Origin: Chitinophaga arvensicola | GTDB lineage: Bacteria > Bacteroidota > Bacteroidia > Chitinophagales > Chitinophagaceae | Assembly: GCF_900110835.1 (NCBI RefSeq) | Contig: NZ_FOJG01000002.1 | Coordinates: forward strand, 3,068,556-3,132,555 | Direction of reading: 5' to 3' | DNA: 64,000 nucleotides | Part shown: positions 16,710-24,518 of the stretch, one piece after another | Position numbering within the stretch: the first letter of the stretch is position 1 | Layout of the letters: each line of letters opens with the position of its first letter | Position numbers and translations under genes: made by a program | The notes under the pieces: model-generated | What the model saw: only the letters and a program-made list of their open reading frames with translations | Databases searched by the model: none | What the model was told of the DNA's origin: nothing

Positions 16710-17438
16710 ATGAGAAGTATGCTGAATGCAACCAACAGTCATACCACCGGAAAAGCCAACCTTCTCGAAATGAGATCTGCCTTTATTTCCCTGGCAACAC
16801 ATGAATTCAAGACACCCATCAGCGCTATTTCTTCTTCTATCGAATTACTGGAAACAAAAATGCAGCGCGATGAATTAATGCTGCCCTTTTATGAGCGTAA
16901 TTTATCGCGCATTAAGGAAGAAATAGACATTTTGAAGAACATGGTGGATGATATTCTCACTACCGGGAGCATGGTGGCGGGTAACCCGGTAACGCAACCG
17001 GAAGTAACAGATATACTGCCGTTTGCCCGGATGATCCGGGAGCAGTATTTCAGTCAGCGGGCAGACCGGCGCCGGCTGCACATCACCGTATCCGGACGCC
17101 GCCGTAATATCAGTATCGATAATACGCACCTGGCCAGTATCTTCACTAACCTGATCAGCAATGCGTTTAAATATTCTTCCGGACCGGGGCCTTTACTCTG
17201 CCTGCATTACAGGAAAGATCAGCTTTGCATCAAAGTAAAAGACAATGGTATCGGCATACCGGAAAAGGATATACGTTTTTTATTCACGCCTTTTTTCAGG
17301 GCCGGTAATGCAATACATAAAGAAGGTACGGGGCTTGGACTGGCCATTGTGAAATCCTTTGTGAAAGCCAATGGCGGGCAGATTACCGTGAGCAGCAACG
17401 AAGCCGGATCTGTTTTTACCGTTACCTTTCCTTATTAG
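16710..17438 (+). CDS. Soluble sensor histidine kinase without an obvious sensor domain
   Basis: 242 residues from ATG 16710. The HisKA helix pair carries the phosphorylated His31 in ISLATHEFKTPISAISSS. The ATPase domain shows TNLISNAFKYSS (N box, near 146-157), DNGIGIP (178-184, G1) and GTGLGL (206-211, G2). Only about twenty residues precede the H box, and no membrane segment or PAS domain is visible. It must therefore receive its signal from a partner protein or be a fragment-like orphan kinase. It is divergent from the LuxR-type regulator at 15725-16444, its likely partner. Its 3' end overlaps the convergent T9SS-cargo gene by 4 bases. Confidence 0.88.
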   Translation: MRSMLNATNSHTTGKANLLEMRSAFISLATHEFKTPISAISSSIELLETKMQRDELMLPFYERNLSRIKEEIDILKNMVDDILTTGSMVAGNPVTQPEVTDILPFARMIREQYFSQRADRRRLHITVSGRRRNISIDNTHLASIFTNLISNAFKYSSGPGPLLCLHYRKDQLCIKVKDNGIGIPEKDIRFLFTPFFRAGNAIHKEGTGLGLAIVKSFVKANGGQITVSSNEAGSVFTVTFPY

Positions 17439-18532
17439 CGGACCAGCATTACGGTGCCTTTGAGCAGGTGTTGTTCACCACGGCTATCTGTATACGAACA
17501 TACGTATACATATGCCTGTACCCCTGCCGGCGCACCTTTTACTTCGCCATCCCATCCGGCTTCCGGTGCATTGCTCACAAACAGCAAGGCGCCCCAGCGA
17601 TCGTATATGCTTAACCGATAGTCGTGTATGGCGTCATATACTTTGGGGCGGAAAATGTCATTCTGCCCGTCGTGGTTGGGACTGAAAGCGGTAGGCAATA
17701 TCACTATGCAGTTTTTCCAGGGAGATGTGACTAAAGCTGCAGCCGAAGCGGTGTAATCGTGGGCATCGATGATATCAGCGGCATGGGGCCCTGCTTTGAG
17801 ACCGGCAAACACACTATCCGTTTGCCATCTCCCGTTATCCAGTTTATACCGGTAGGGTGCAACACCACCACTTACGTGCAGGACTATACGCCCATCATTC
17901 ACTTCTCCACAACTGCAAGGCGTTACACTCGCCGTCACCAGCGGTGGTACCAGTGGATCTATTGCTGAAAAATTATCCAGCAGCAAGCCAATACCATACA
18001 TGCTTTTATTACAGGGCGCCGTAGGATAGGCCCAACAGGAAAGGTAAGTATAAGCAGCATGTGGTTTAAATACAGCATGATACCGCTGCCAGTTTTCGTG
18101 GGTAAAATTTCCGGATGACCATAACAGTTCCGCCGTATCTCCCGGGGCATTTCCCCCGAAAACAGCCAGGTTACCATAACAGGCCGGGTACAGGTAAGCA
18201 GGTGTAAAAGCCAGGTCGAAGCTGCAGATATACACACTATCGGGTTGCAAAGGCCTGACCAGCTGTTGCGCAATCCCTTCCAGGAATCCTCTGCCACTAT
18301 GCATGCCGATATAACTACGCCCCGCCGATGGCGCCAATGCAATTTCAAAAATACCCGGCTGGGTATCCGGGGTGCCTGCGGCTACTTTCCAGGGTGCAGG
18401 CACCTTCCCTTTCCCCACAGGACCTTCCAGTGAAGGGTTTCCCAGAGGAATCTGCTGTGCCTCCAACCGGATAGAAATCGTTAAAAACAGCCAGCAGCAT
18501 AGTATTCCGTGTATAATCGACAGATCTGACAA
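17435..18532 (-). CDS. Secreted protein with T9SS type B sorting (gliding-motility-associated) C-terminal domain
   Basis: 365 residues. A signal peptide (IIHGILCCWLFLTISIRLEAQ) opens the frame. The middle part (GNPSLEGPVGKGKVPAPWKVA..., SFDLAFTPAYLYPACYGNLAVFGG) looks like a jelly-roll carbohydrate-binding-like module. A repeat with CSCGEVNDGRIVLHVSGGVAPYRYKLD follows. The last ~90 residues, starting LPTAFSPNHDGQNDIFRP and containing YDRWGALLF and GVQAYVYVC, are the CHU_C/type B sorting domain used for export by the T9SS. The only start codon upstream of the signal peptide in this frame is TTG 18532; an ATG at 18539 is in another frame. Function of the cargo is unknown. Confidence 0.85.
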   Translation of the reverse strand: MSDLSIIHGILCCWLFLTISIRLEAQQIPLGNPSLEGPVGKGKVPAPWKVAAGTPDTQPGIFEIALAPSAGRSYIGMHSGRGFLEGIAQQLVRPLQPDSVYICSFDLAFTPAYLYPACYGNLAVFGGNAPGDTAELLWSSGNFTHENWQRYHAVFKPHAAYTYLSCWAYPTAPCNKSMYGIGLLLDNFSAIDPLVPPLVTASVTPCSCGEVNDGRIVLHVSGGVAPYRYKLDNGRWQTDSVFAGLKAGPHAADIIDAHDYTASAAALVTSPWKNCIVILPTAFSPNHDGQNDIFRPKVYDAIHDYRLSIYDRWGALLFVSNAPEAGWDGEVKGAPAGVQAYVYVCSYTDSRGEQHLLKGTVMLVR

Positions 18533-18619
18533 TATGCATCTTTATAACCCCGATAAAATTACCGGTAATAAAAATGTTGACATATACTCAAACCAGTAGT
18601 TTCTGCTCCTGACATTTGT

Positions 18620-18650
18620 TTTGTAGTCTGTATCCGAAAAAATATCTTTG
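18620..18650 (+). promoter_or_regulatory. Bacteroidota-type promoter for the DUF3829 lipoprotein gene
   Basis: TTTG at 18620-18623, a 19-base spacer, then TATCTTTG at 18643-18650. This matches the Bacteroidota primary-sigma consensus TTTG-N19-TAnnTTTG exactly. The start codon is about 60 bases downstream at 18713. Confidence 0.75.
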
Positions 18651-18712
18651 CCCACGTAAATAACCCCCGGTACGGGATTGTACCATGTTTAATCCGAAAA
18701 AACACCATTATC

Positions 18713-19666
18713 ATGAAGAGATCCATGCTGTACTTAGCCCTTGGTTCCACCCTGCTCTCCACTACGTTTATGTCATGTAATGAAAACGGCAAAAAAGGAG
18801 ATAACACGGCCTATGAGGAGAAATCTGCCTCCTCCGCGAATGATGTCATTGAATACACGAACCTGATTGTAGACCTGTCTAACAAGAATTCTGCTTATGT
18901 AGTCCGCCTCGTTGACAACGCCGACAATGTGACCAAACGGCTCACAGACAACCGCAATCCCATGATGATGAGCGGCATCATCAAACCGATCATGATTAAT
19001 TTAATCAGCCACGGAAAAGTAAAAGTAGAGGAACCGGTAGACGCTTTAAACAAGACCGATCAGGCATTCTTCAAAACACATGTTACCAACTTCAAAACCG
19101 CCTTTGATAAGGTAAAAGCTACTTACACCCTGCTGGATGATTACCTGAAAGCACAGGATTACAAAGACGACAAAGGCGTAAAAGGCCTTGCACTGGCCGA
19201 TTCTATCCGCAGCCAGGCACAAGTTTTCTTTGACGAGAAAGGAGTGCTGATGAAAAGAGTGAATGAAGTGGCCGACGCCAGTGAAATCATTATCCTGAAA
19301 GATAGTCCGGTTAAAGACTATGTAGTAGCCATGAAAGCCGATATGCAGGCCGTACGCAATTACATAGATCTGCTGGAAGAAGGCGGTGAAGATTATGCAA
19401 AGATTGCAGATAAAGCACAGGCCGCTTACGACAAACTGGAAAAAGACCAGGCAGCACATGCTGCTATGGATATGGCCAACGCTACCAAAGCAGGCAAAGA
19501 AGGCTACTACAAATCTTTCTACGACAGCTTCCACGACTTCCTGCTGGCAGCCCGGAAAATACAACGCGATGCCAAAGAAAAAGGTGCAATGACCAACAGT
19601 CAGCTGGAAACCCTCGATGGTGACCTGGATACCATGATCGGACGGTATAATACCTTTACCAAATAA
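18713..19666 (+). CDS. DUF3829 family lipoprotein
   Basis: 317 residues from ATG 18713. A lipoprotein signal ends at Cys22 (STTFMSC). The mature part is mainly helical and charged: NDVIEYTNLIVDLSNKNSAYVVRLVDNADN near the start, and long helices with KADMQAVRNYIDLLEEGGEDYAKIADKAQ later. This pattern fits the YiiG/DUF3829 family of unknown role. It would be anchored to the outer or inner membrane and face the periplasm or surface. It has its own consensus promoter and is closed by a bidirectional terminator, so it is probably a single-gene unit. The function is unknown. Confidence 0.8.
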   Translation: MKRSMLYLALGSTLLSTTFMSCNENGKKGDNTAYEEKSASSANDVIEYTNLIVDLSNKNSAYVVRLVDNADNVTKRLTDNRNPMMMSGIIKPIMINLISHGKVKVEEPVDALNKTDQAFFKTHVTNFKTAFDKVKATYTLLDDYLKAQDYKDDKGVKGLALADSIRSQAQVFFDEKGVLMKRVNEVADASEIIILKDSPVKDYVVAMKADMQAVRNYIDLLEEGGEDYAKIADKAQAAYDKLEKDQAAHAAMDMANATKAGKEGYYKSFYDSFHDFLLAARKIQRDAKEKGAMTNSQLETLDGDLDTMIGRYNTFTK

Positions 19667-19670
19667 AAAT

Positions 19671-19708
19671 GTAAAGGGGTTGTGGCAACATCACCACACC
19701 CCCTTTAC
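19671..19708. terminator. Bidirectional intrinsic terminator
   Basis: The 15-base arms 19671-19685 (GTAAAGGGGTTGTGG) and 19694-19708 (CCACACCCCCTTTAC) pair with one mismatch around an 8-base loop. The stem lies between the convergent ends of the DUF3829 gene and the TlpA-like gene. A-rich sequence on the left and a TAAATAAGGTTT tail on the right fit termination in both directions. Confidence 0.8.
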
Positions 19709-19735
19709 TAAATAAGGTTTCCACGGATACGCTTT

Positions 19736-20833
19736 CTATTTTAAAATCTCTTCCAGCTTCTTTTCCAGCTCTTCTCCCCTCAGGTTCTGTGCAATGATCT
19801 TACCATTGCCATCCATGATAAAATTGGTGGGAATACCGGAGATACCAAACTCCAGCACCGGCGTACTTTTCCAGCCTTTCAGATCAGATACATGCCACCA
19901 ATTCAACCCATCTTTATTTACTGCTTTCAACCAGGCTTTTTTATCGGTATCCAATGATACACCGAGAATTTCAAAGCCTTTGTCATGGAAGCGCTGATAC
20001 GCCTTTACCACATTCGGATTTTCTGCCCGGCAGGGACCACACCAGCTGGCCCAGAAATCTACCAGCACCACCTTTCCTTTGAAGTCGGACAGTTTAACCA
20101 GCTTACCCGTAGTATCCGGCAACGCCATTACCGGGCGGGCGCCCACACTCATTTTTGCATGCTTATCCAGTGAGGCTTTGATAGCCACACCATAGTCTGT
20201 TTTCTTTGCGGAAGCTGCCAACAGTTCATAGGCAGCCGCTGCTTTCTCCGGATAAGAATAATTGATGTAACGGTCCATGATCACAAAAGCAGCCACCGGA
20301 GAGGCAGGAGATTGCTTAACAAAGGCGGTCACGGAACTATCCAGTTCCACTTCCAGTGCTGCAAAACCCGCCTTTACGGCCTTCTCTTCCACGCTGTCTT
20401 TATTTTTTGCAGCTACATCGGAACGATGATACAGCTTACCGGCTTTCTGGCGGATAGCTTCCCATTGTTCGTCCCATTGCTTATACAATGGGCTGGCAGT
20501 CGAACCAGTGACCCTGGCAGCGGAAAAAGAATCCTTTTCTGCTGTGATAGTAATCTGGCTGTTTTCCAGAAAAAAGGCAACCCCTCCGTTCCGGGACGAG
20601 GCCGGCCAGACCGAATACAACTGGGGAGAACTCACCTTTCCCTTAAATGTAAACTTTCCATTTTTCAGCATCGTGGAATCCGGCTGGTGGCCTGGTAGCA
20701 TAAAAGTATTGAGATATACTTTACCGGTATCCATTCCATGGATCACACCATTAATCGTATAGCCTTTTCCGTTCTGTGCCTGTACCGACAGCATACTGCA
20801 GACAGCTGCTATCAGGGCAAATGATTTCTTCAT
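19736..20833 (-). CDS. TlpA-like thiol:disulfide oxidoreductase with N-terminal DUF4369-type domain
   Basis: 365 residues from ATG 20833. A signal peptide (MKKSFALIAAVCSMLSVQAQ) is followed by a beta-rich DUF4369-like domain (INGVIHGMDTGKVYLNTF..., MLKNGKFTFKGKV). A helical linker with many Lys/Glu residues comes next, then a thioredoxin domain. The redox centre is W264-C265-G266-P267-C268 in FWASWCGPCRAENPN, and the cis-proline lies in GISGIPTNFIMD. It acts in the periplasm or on the cell surface on cysteine-containing partners. It is the last gene of the sigma/FecR/SusCD operon, a frequent position for such proteins in Bacteroidota. A second copy of this architecture is at 55610-56755. Confidence 0.9.
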   Translation of the reverse strand: MKKSFALIAAVCSMLSVQAQNGKGYTINGVIHGMDTGKVYLNTFMLPGHQPDSTMLKNGKFTFKGKVSSPQLYSVWPASSRNGGVAFFLENSQITITAEKDSFSAARVTGSTASPLYKQWDEQWEAIRQKAGKLYHRSDVAAKNKDSVEEKAVKAGFAALEVELDSSVTAFVKQSPASPVAAFVIMDRYINYSYPEKAAAAYELLAASAKKTDYGVAIKASLDKHAKMSVGARPVMALPDTTGKLVKLSDFKGKVVLVDFWASWCGPCRAENPNVVKAYQRFHDKGFEILGVSLDTDKKAWLKAVNKDGLNWWHVSDLKGWKSTPVLEFGISGIPTNFIMDGNGKIIAQNLRGEELEKKLEEILK

Positions 20834-20853
20834 ATAACTAGTGGGTTTTGATG

Positions 20854-22308
20854 TTATGCAGCCTTGTAATTCATACTCACAATTTTTCCAAAGCCCGTAA
20901 ATACTTTCACCCCGCCGAATTCACCGAGTGGACTGATCGTATAACGGTACAACTTACCTTCTGTGCCATTCCAGGTACCCACCATTACTTCATCGCCGGT
21001 ACACTGCATATAGGTCACCTCTTCCCCGGCAGCGATGGCTTGTATCACCCGTGCTTTACCGGAAAGAATATCATACAGGTGGATATTTCCATTACTGAGG
21101 AAATAGATCTGCTGCAACTTTTTAGAACTGGTCATCCTGGTAAAAGCGGCCAGCTGAGGCGCGTCGCCGGTGATCAGCTTCTTATTAACAGCAGGATCCG
21201 ATACGTTGGCATCTATCTGGTATAAGTAATAATTACTGCCATCTTTAAAAATGGCGTTATTCAGATAAGATGCATTACCCTGATCCATCGCCAGCAAGTC
21301 TAACCCGATATTGCGCATATCAAACAGGCTACTGCCGGTGGGCGCATTAAAGGCCGCCAGGGAAGGGATCAGGGAGGCACCTGACAGATACACAAACCCT
21401 TTGGTTTTTGTATCAAAGAAGAAAGCCGTGTACGGCGTTTTTTCACCAGTATAGGGTTGCGGACCTACACCCGCATAAGAAGAGAAATAATAGTCGTCCG
21501 CTTTGCCACCGGGGAAAGGAAGGGTGTTGAGATATTTTACTTCTCCCGGAAAACCTCCGGAAAAACGGGCCGTTAAACGACCATCATTAATAATAAAACG
21601 AACGCTGGTACTGATTTGTCTGAACCGTTGCGGCCGGAATACAGCTGGTGTTTCCCAGAACCACCTGGTATAATCCGTTAGTTTGGTAAGCTGGGTATAA
21701 TCCAGTTCAATTGCATTATTTGCCCCGAAGAGGAATAATTGCTTATCGCCGTAAGTGTTGGTAGTGGCCACCTGCACCGGATTGTCCAATGTATTTTCTT
21801 TATTGAGGCTGGTGAAAACATGATGGAAAAGTGTATCTGTTTTCAGGATGACGGTAAGATCCGTCTTGCCTCCAATATCTTCCAATACCAACCAACCTTC
21901 ACTGAAACGGTTGATCACTTTCAGGTCAAAGAATTTAAAATAGGTGACACCGGAAGCCTTCACCGTTACTTTATAAATGAGCCGGTAAATACCGGGCTTC
22001 ACAGAAATAGACTTATGCAGATAACGGGTGCTGTCCAGGATATACACCGGGTAAGCGTCTTCGGAATCATTCTGATGGATACTCCATTCAAATATCAAAC
22101 CGCCATCGTCTACCGGCAATGCCTGTTTGATATCGGGCTTCACCGTGAGCGTATCGAACTGGAGCACTGCTGCCACCGCAGTGGTATCGGTGATGGTGAG
22201 CACATTGATAGGCGTCACTGCTTTGTTGCCGTTATCTTTCAGGCAACCGGATTGTATGAACGCGACCAGGAGCAAAATATATAACCAATTATATACGGAG
22301 AATTTCAT
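20854..22308 (-). CDS. PKD-like family surface lipoprotein
   Basis: 484 residues from ATG 22308. A lipoprotein signal ends at Cys22 (IQSGC). A PKD-like beta domain follows (TVKPDIKQALPVDDGGLIFEWSIHQND... YRLIYKVTVKASGVTYFKFFDLKV). The second half looks like a propeller or beta-rich domain (GWLVLEDIGGKTDLTVILK, FFFDTKTKGFVYLSGA, LIPSLAAF, QIYFLSNGNIHLYDILSG). Proteins of this type are regularly encoded behind SusC, SusD and DUF4843 in Bacteroidota and are thought to be surface-exposed binding partners of the transporter. The ligand is unknown. Confidence 0.82.
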   Translation of the reverse strand: MKFSVYNWLYILLLVAFIQSGCLKDNGNKAVTPINVLTITDTTAVAAVLQFDTLTVKPDIKQALPVDDGGLIFEWSIHQNDSEDAYPVYILDSTRYLHKSISVKPGIYRLIYKVTVKASGVTYFKFFDLKVINRFSEGWLVLEDIGGKTDLTVILKTDTLFHHVFTSLNKENTLDNPVQVATTNTYGDKQLFLFGANNAIELDYTQLTKLTDYTRWFWETPAVFRPQRFRQISTSVRFIINDGRLTARFSGGFPGEVKYLNTLPFPGGKADDYYFSSYAGVGPQPYTGEKTPYTAFFFDTKTKGFVYLSGASLIPSLAAFNAPTGSSLFDMRNIGLDLLAMDQGNASYLNNAIFKDGSNYYLYQIDANVSDPAVNKKLITGDAPQLAAFTRMTSSKKLQQIYFLSNGNIHLYDILSGKARVIQAIAAGEEVTYMQCTGDEVMVGTWNGTEGKLYRYTISPLGEFGGVKVFTGFGKIVSMNYKAA

Positions 22309-22343
22309 GATGTAACTTTTAGGATAAAGAATAAACAGTACGG

Positions 22344-23042
22344 TCAGATAGTCGGGAACGTAACCCGGTTACCATTTTCATCTATCAGCGGACCATTTAC
22401 ATTTTCATATTTGATCAGCTCTACGCGCATCTTCTGCAGGATAGACATGATCTGGGAAAACTGTGCGCCCGTACCCATAGTAATCGCGGTGGTACCCAGG
22501 CGTGACACCATAAACTGATGCTTCGCCAGCGAATAGGATCCATAAAAGAAATCGCTCCAGTCGGCCGGCTTCAAGAGTTTATCCGTCACCTTTACCTGGT
22601 AGGTAAGGCTGTTATCGAATCCGGCTTTAAAATCATCCGAGGAACCCATGCGGAAATAAATGGAGAATATCTTATCCTTCATATCGGGCGTGCGATGCAG
22701 GTATACCGGGAACTTAATGGCATACACGCCCGCCTTTATAACGGTTTCGCCTATATCAAAATGCTTTCCTTTTATGGCGGTAGAATTTTCACCGGTCATC
22801 AGGTTAAACTTCCGGTCTTTATCCGATGCTACGCCACTGATACGGATATTCAGATAGATGGTATCCGTCAGTAGGGAATCCGGTTTTACCACAAATGTAT
22901 AATTGATACTGTCCGGCATCACCACATCACGCCGGAAAGAGATACTGGGAGCCTCCTTGTACATGAGCCTGTCTTCTTTGCCACATGCACCTATCAGCAG
23001 ATATATAAGAAAGCTTGCGATCAGCCTGTTAATATTTTTCAT
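22344..23042 (-). CDS. DUF4843 family lipoprotein
   Basis: 232 residues from ATG 23042. A lipoprotein signal ends at Cys20 (YLLIGAC). The body is beta-rich with SISFRRDVVMPDSINYTFVVKPDSLLTDTIYLNIRISG near the start, and ends KLLKPADWSDFFYGSYSLAKHQFM. This is the layout of the DUF4843 family that accompanies SusC/SusD transporters. It probably contributes to ligand capture at the outer surface. It lies 27 bases after the SusD stop and 35 bases before the PKD-like gene. No enzymatic motif is visible. Confidence 0.82.
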   Translation of the reverse strand: MKNINRLIASFLIYLLIGACGKEDRLMYKEAPSISFRRDVVMPDSINYTFVVKPDSLLTDTIYLNIRISGVASDKDRKFNLMTGENSTAIKGKHFDIGETVIKAGVYAIKFPVYLHRTPDMKDKIFSIYFRMGSSDDFKAGFDNSLTYQVKVTDKLLKPADWSDFFYGSYSLAKHQFMVSRLGTTAITMGTGAQFSQIMSILQKMRVELIKYENVNGPLIDENGNRVTFPTI

Positions 23043-23069
23043 GTTTGATATTTTTTGAAGATGCAGATA

Positions 23070-24500
23070 TTATTTGCCAAACTCGATTTCCTGCTGAGGC
23101 AATGGCAGTACATACTGATCATTACTGATATTGCTGTTCAGCGCGCCTTCAATCTTGTTTCTATTGATGCGTTTATAATAATAGAAGAGCTGACCTTCGC
23201 AGATAAAGTCCTTCCTGTACTCTTTGAATATTTCATTCTGCAGCGTGGTAGCATCAATTCCGGCGGGCAGTTCCGCGATATTCCTGGCAGACCTTACTTT
23301 ATTCAGCCATTTCAGGCCATCGGCAGTCAGCGGCTCACTTTCAGCTGCGATGTAATACATTTCTGACAGGGTAAGTACCGGTATTCTTTTCTTCAACTCT
23401 TCACGGTTTTCATCGATCTGCCAGAGCTTACTGGGGAAGATGATACCGTTGCTGGCCGACCAGAGGCTATTGCTGACAAACCGGAGATCTGTACCCCCAC
23501 CGGTAGACACTTCAAACAGTGCTTTGCGGCGATCTTCTGTGATGGTGAATTTTCTATAGAGCTTATCACCGGTAGCCATCATGAAATAGCTGCTCACCGG
23601 GTCTTTCAGCTTAGCCACATAAATAGCAAAAATATGTTCCGGTGTAAAAGTGCGGTTCAGGTCTTTCGCAGCGGCATTCAGTTCTGCAGAAGTGATGAAG
23701 CGGAAATTATTACTGTTGATAATATCTTTCGCGTAGGCGAGTGCATGAACACGGTCGTTGTTATAGAGATAGAGCCGCGCCAGAATGGCCTTTACTGCCC
23801 AGTAATTCATCCGGTTGCTGCGAAAAGCCAGGAAGTCGTCGTTGCCGGAAGGGTTGCTCATCTGTGGATAAACCCTGAGCAAAGCTTCGGCTTCTTTCAG
23901 ATCTTTCTCACAGGCAGCAATCACCTCGCCGACTTTCAATCTTGCCTGTGGCGTAACGGTAAAGGCGGTCATATAAGGTATAGCCGTAGCCGTTACATCC
24001 GACTTAGGCGAAGGCGCGTATAAGCGCAGCAGGTCGAAATGCAGAAAGGCCCTTAACGCCAGCGCTTCTCCCCGTATGATACTATAGTTATTTCCGGTGA
24101 ACAGTGATTTCCTGTCATCGATATTTTTCAGGATATAGTTTGTTTGCGCAATGGTGGAATACATATTATTCCAGATGCTGTTGATGCGGGAAGTAACCCC
24201 GGCATTGTTGTACTGATAGGTGGCGGAGTAGAAAAAATCATGGTCAATTTTCGTGGTACTTTCATATCCCTGGGAAAGCACTTCGAGAAAACCGAAAGTA
24301 AGATTTTCACCATACAGTTGCCCGTCGGCGGCTTTCTGATACGTACCATACAACGCATCTTTAAACCCTTGTTCTGTAGAAAACTGTTCTGATTCCTTCA
24401 CCTCTGTTTTAGGTCTTACGTCCAGCCATTTCTTACAGGAAGTAAGGGAGAGCATCCCGATGGAAGCTGCCAGGAAAAGTATATTATGCAGATATTTCAT
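23070..24500 (-). CDS. SusD/RagB family nutrient-binding outer-membrane lipoprotein
   Basis: 476 residues from ATG 24500. A lipoprotein signal ends at Cys22 (LSLTSC), followed by KKWLDVRPKTEVKESEQFSTEQGFKDALYGTYQ, the standard SusD/RagB opening. TPR-like helices follow (IWNNMYSTIAQTNYILKNIDD; ALALRAFLHFDLLRLYAPSP). The C-terminal half ends LNKVRSARNIAELP...EIFKEYRKDFICEGQLFYYYKRI. It forms the lid of the SusC-type transporter encoded 18 bases upstream. Its ligand cannot be deduced, and no glycan-degrading enzyme is linked to it. Confidence 0.93.
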   Translation of the reverse strand: MKYLHNILFLAASIGMLSLTSCKKWLDVRPKTEVKESEQFSTEQGFKDALYGTYQKAADGQLYGENLTFGFLEVLSQGYESTTKIDHDFFYSATYQYNNAGVTSRINSIWNNMYSTIAQTNYILKNIDDRKSLFTGNNYSIIRGEALALRAFLHFDLLRLYAPSPKSDVTATAIPYMTAFTVTPQARLKVGEVIAACEKDLKEAEALLRVYPQMSNPSGNDDFLAFRSNRMNYWAVKAILARLYLYNNDRVHALAYAKDIINSNNFRFITSAELNAAAKDLNRTFTPEHIFAIYVAKLKDPVSSYFMMATGDKLYRKFTITEDRRKALFEVSTGGGTDLRFVSNSLWSASNGIIFPSKLWQIDENREELKKRIPVLTLSEMYYIAAESEPLTADGLKWLNKVRSARNIAELPAGIDATTLQNEIFKEYRKDFICEGQLFYYYKRINRNKIEGALNSNISNDQYVLPLPQQEIEFGK

Positions 24501-24518
24501 GTTCAGATCCTGTTAAAA

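Noticed and set aside
20005..20060. Nearly identical ~48-base stretch shared with 55890-55940, seen at first as a dispersed repeat
   Set aside because: It encodes the conserved WCGPC active-site region of two paralogous thioredoxin-like genes, so it is explained by coding conservation.
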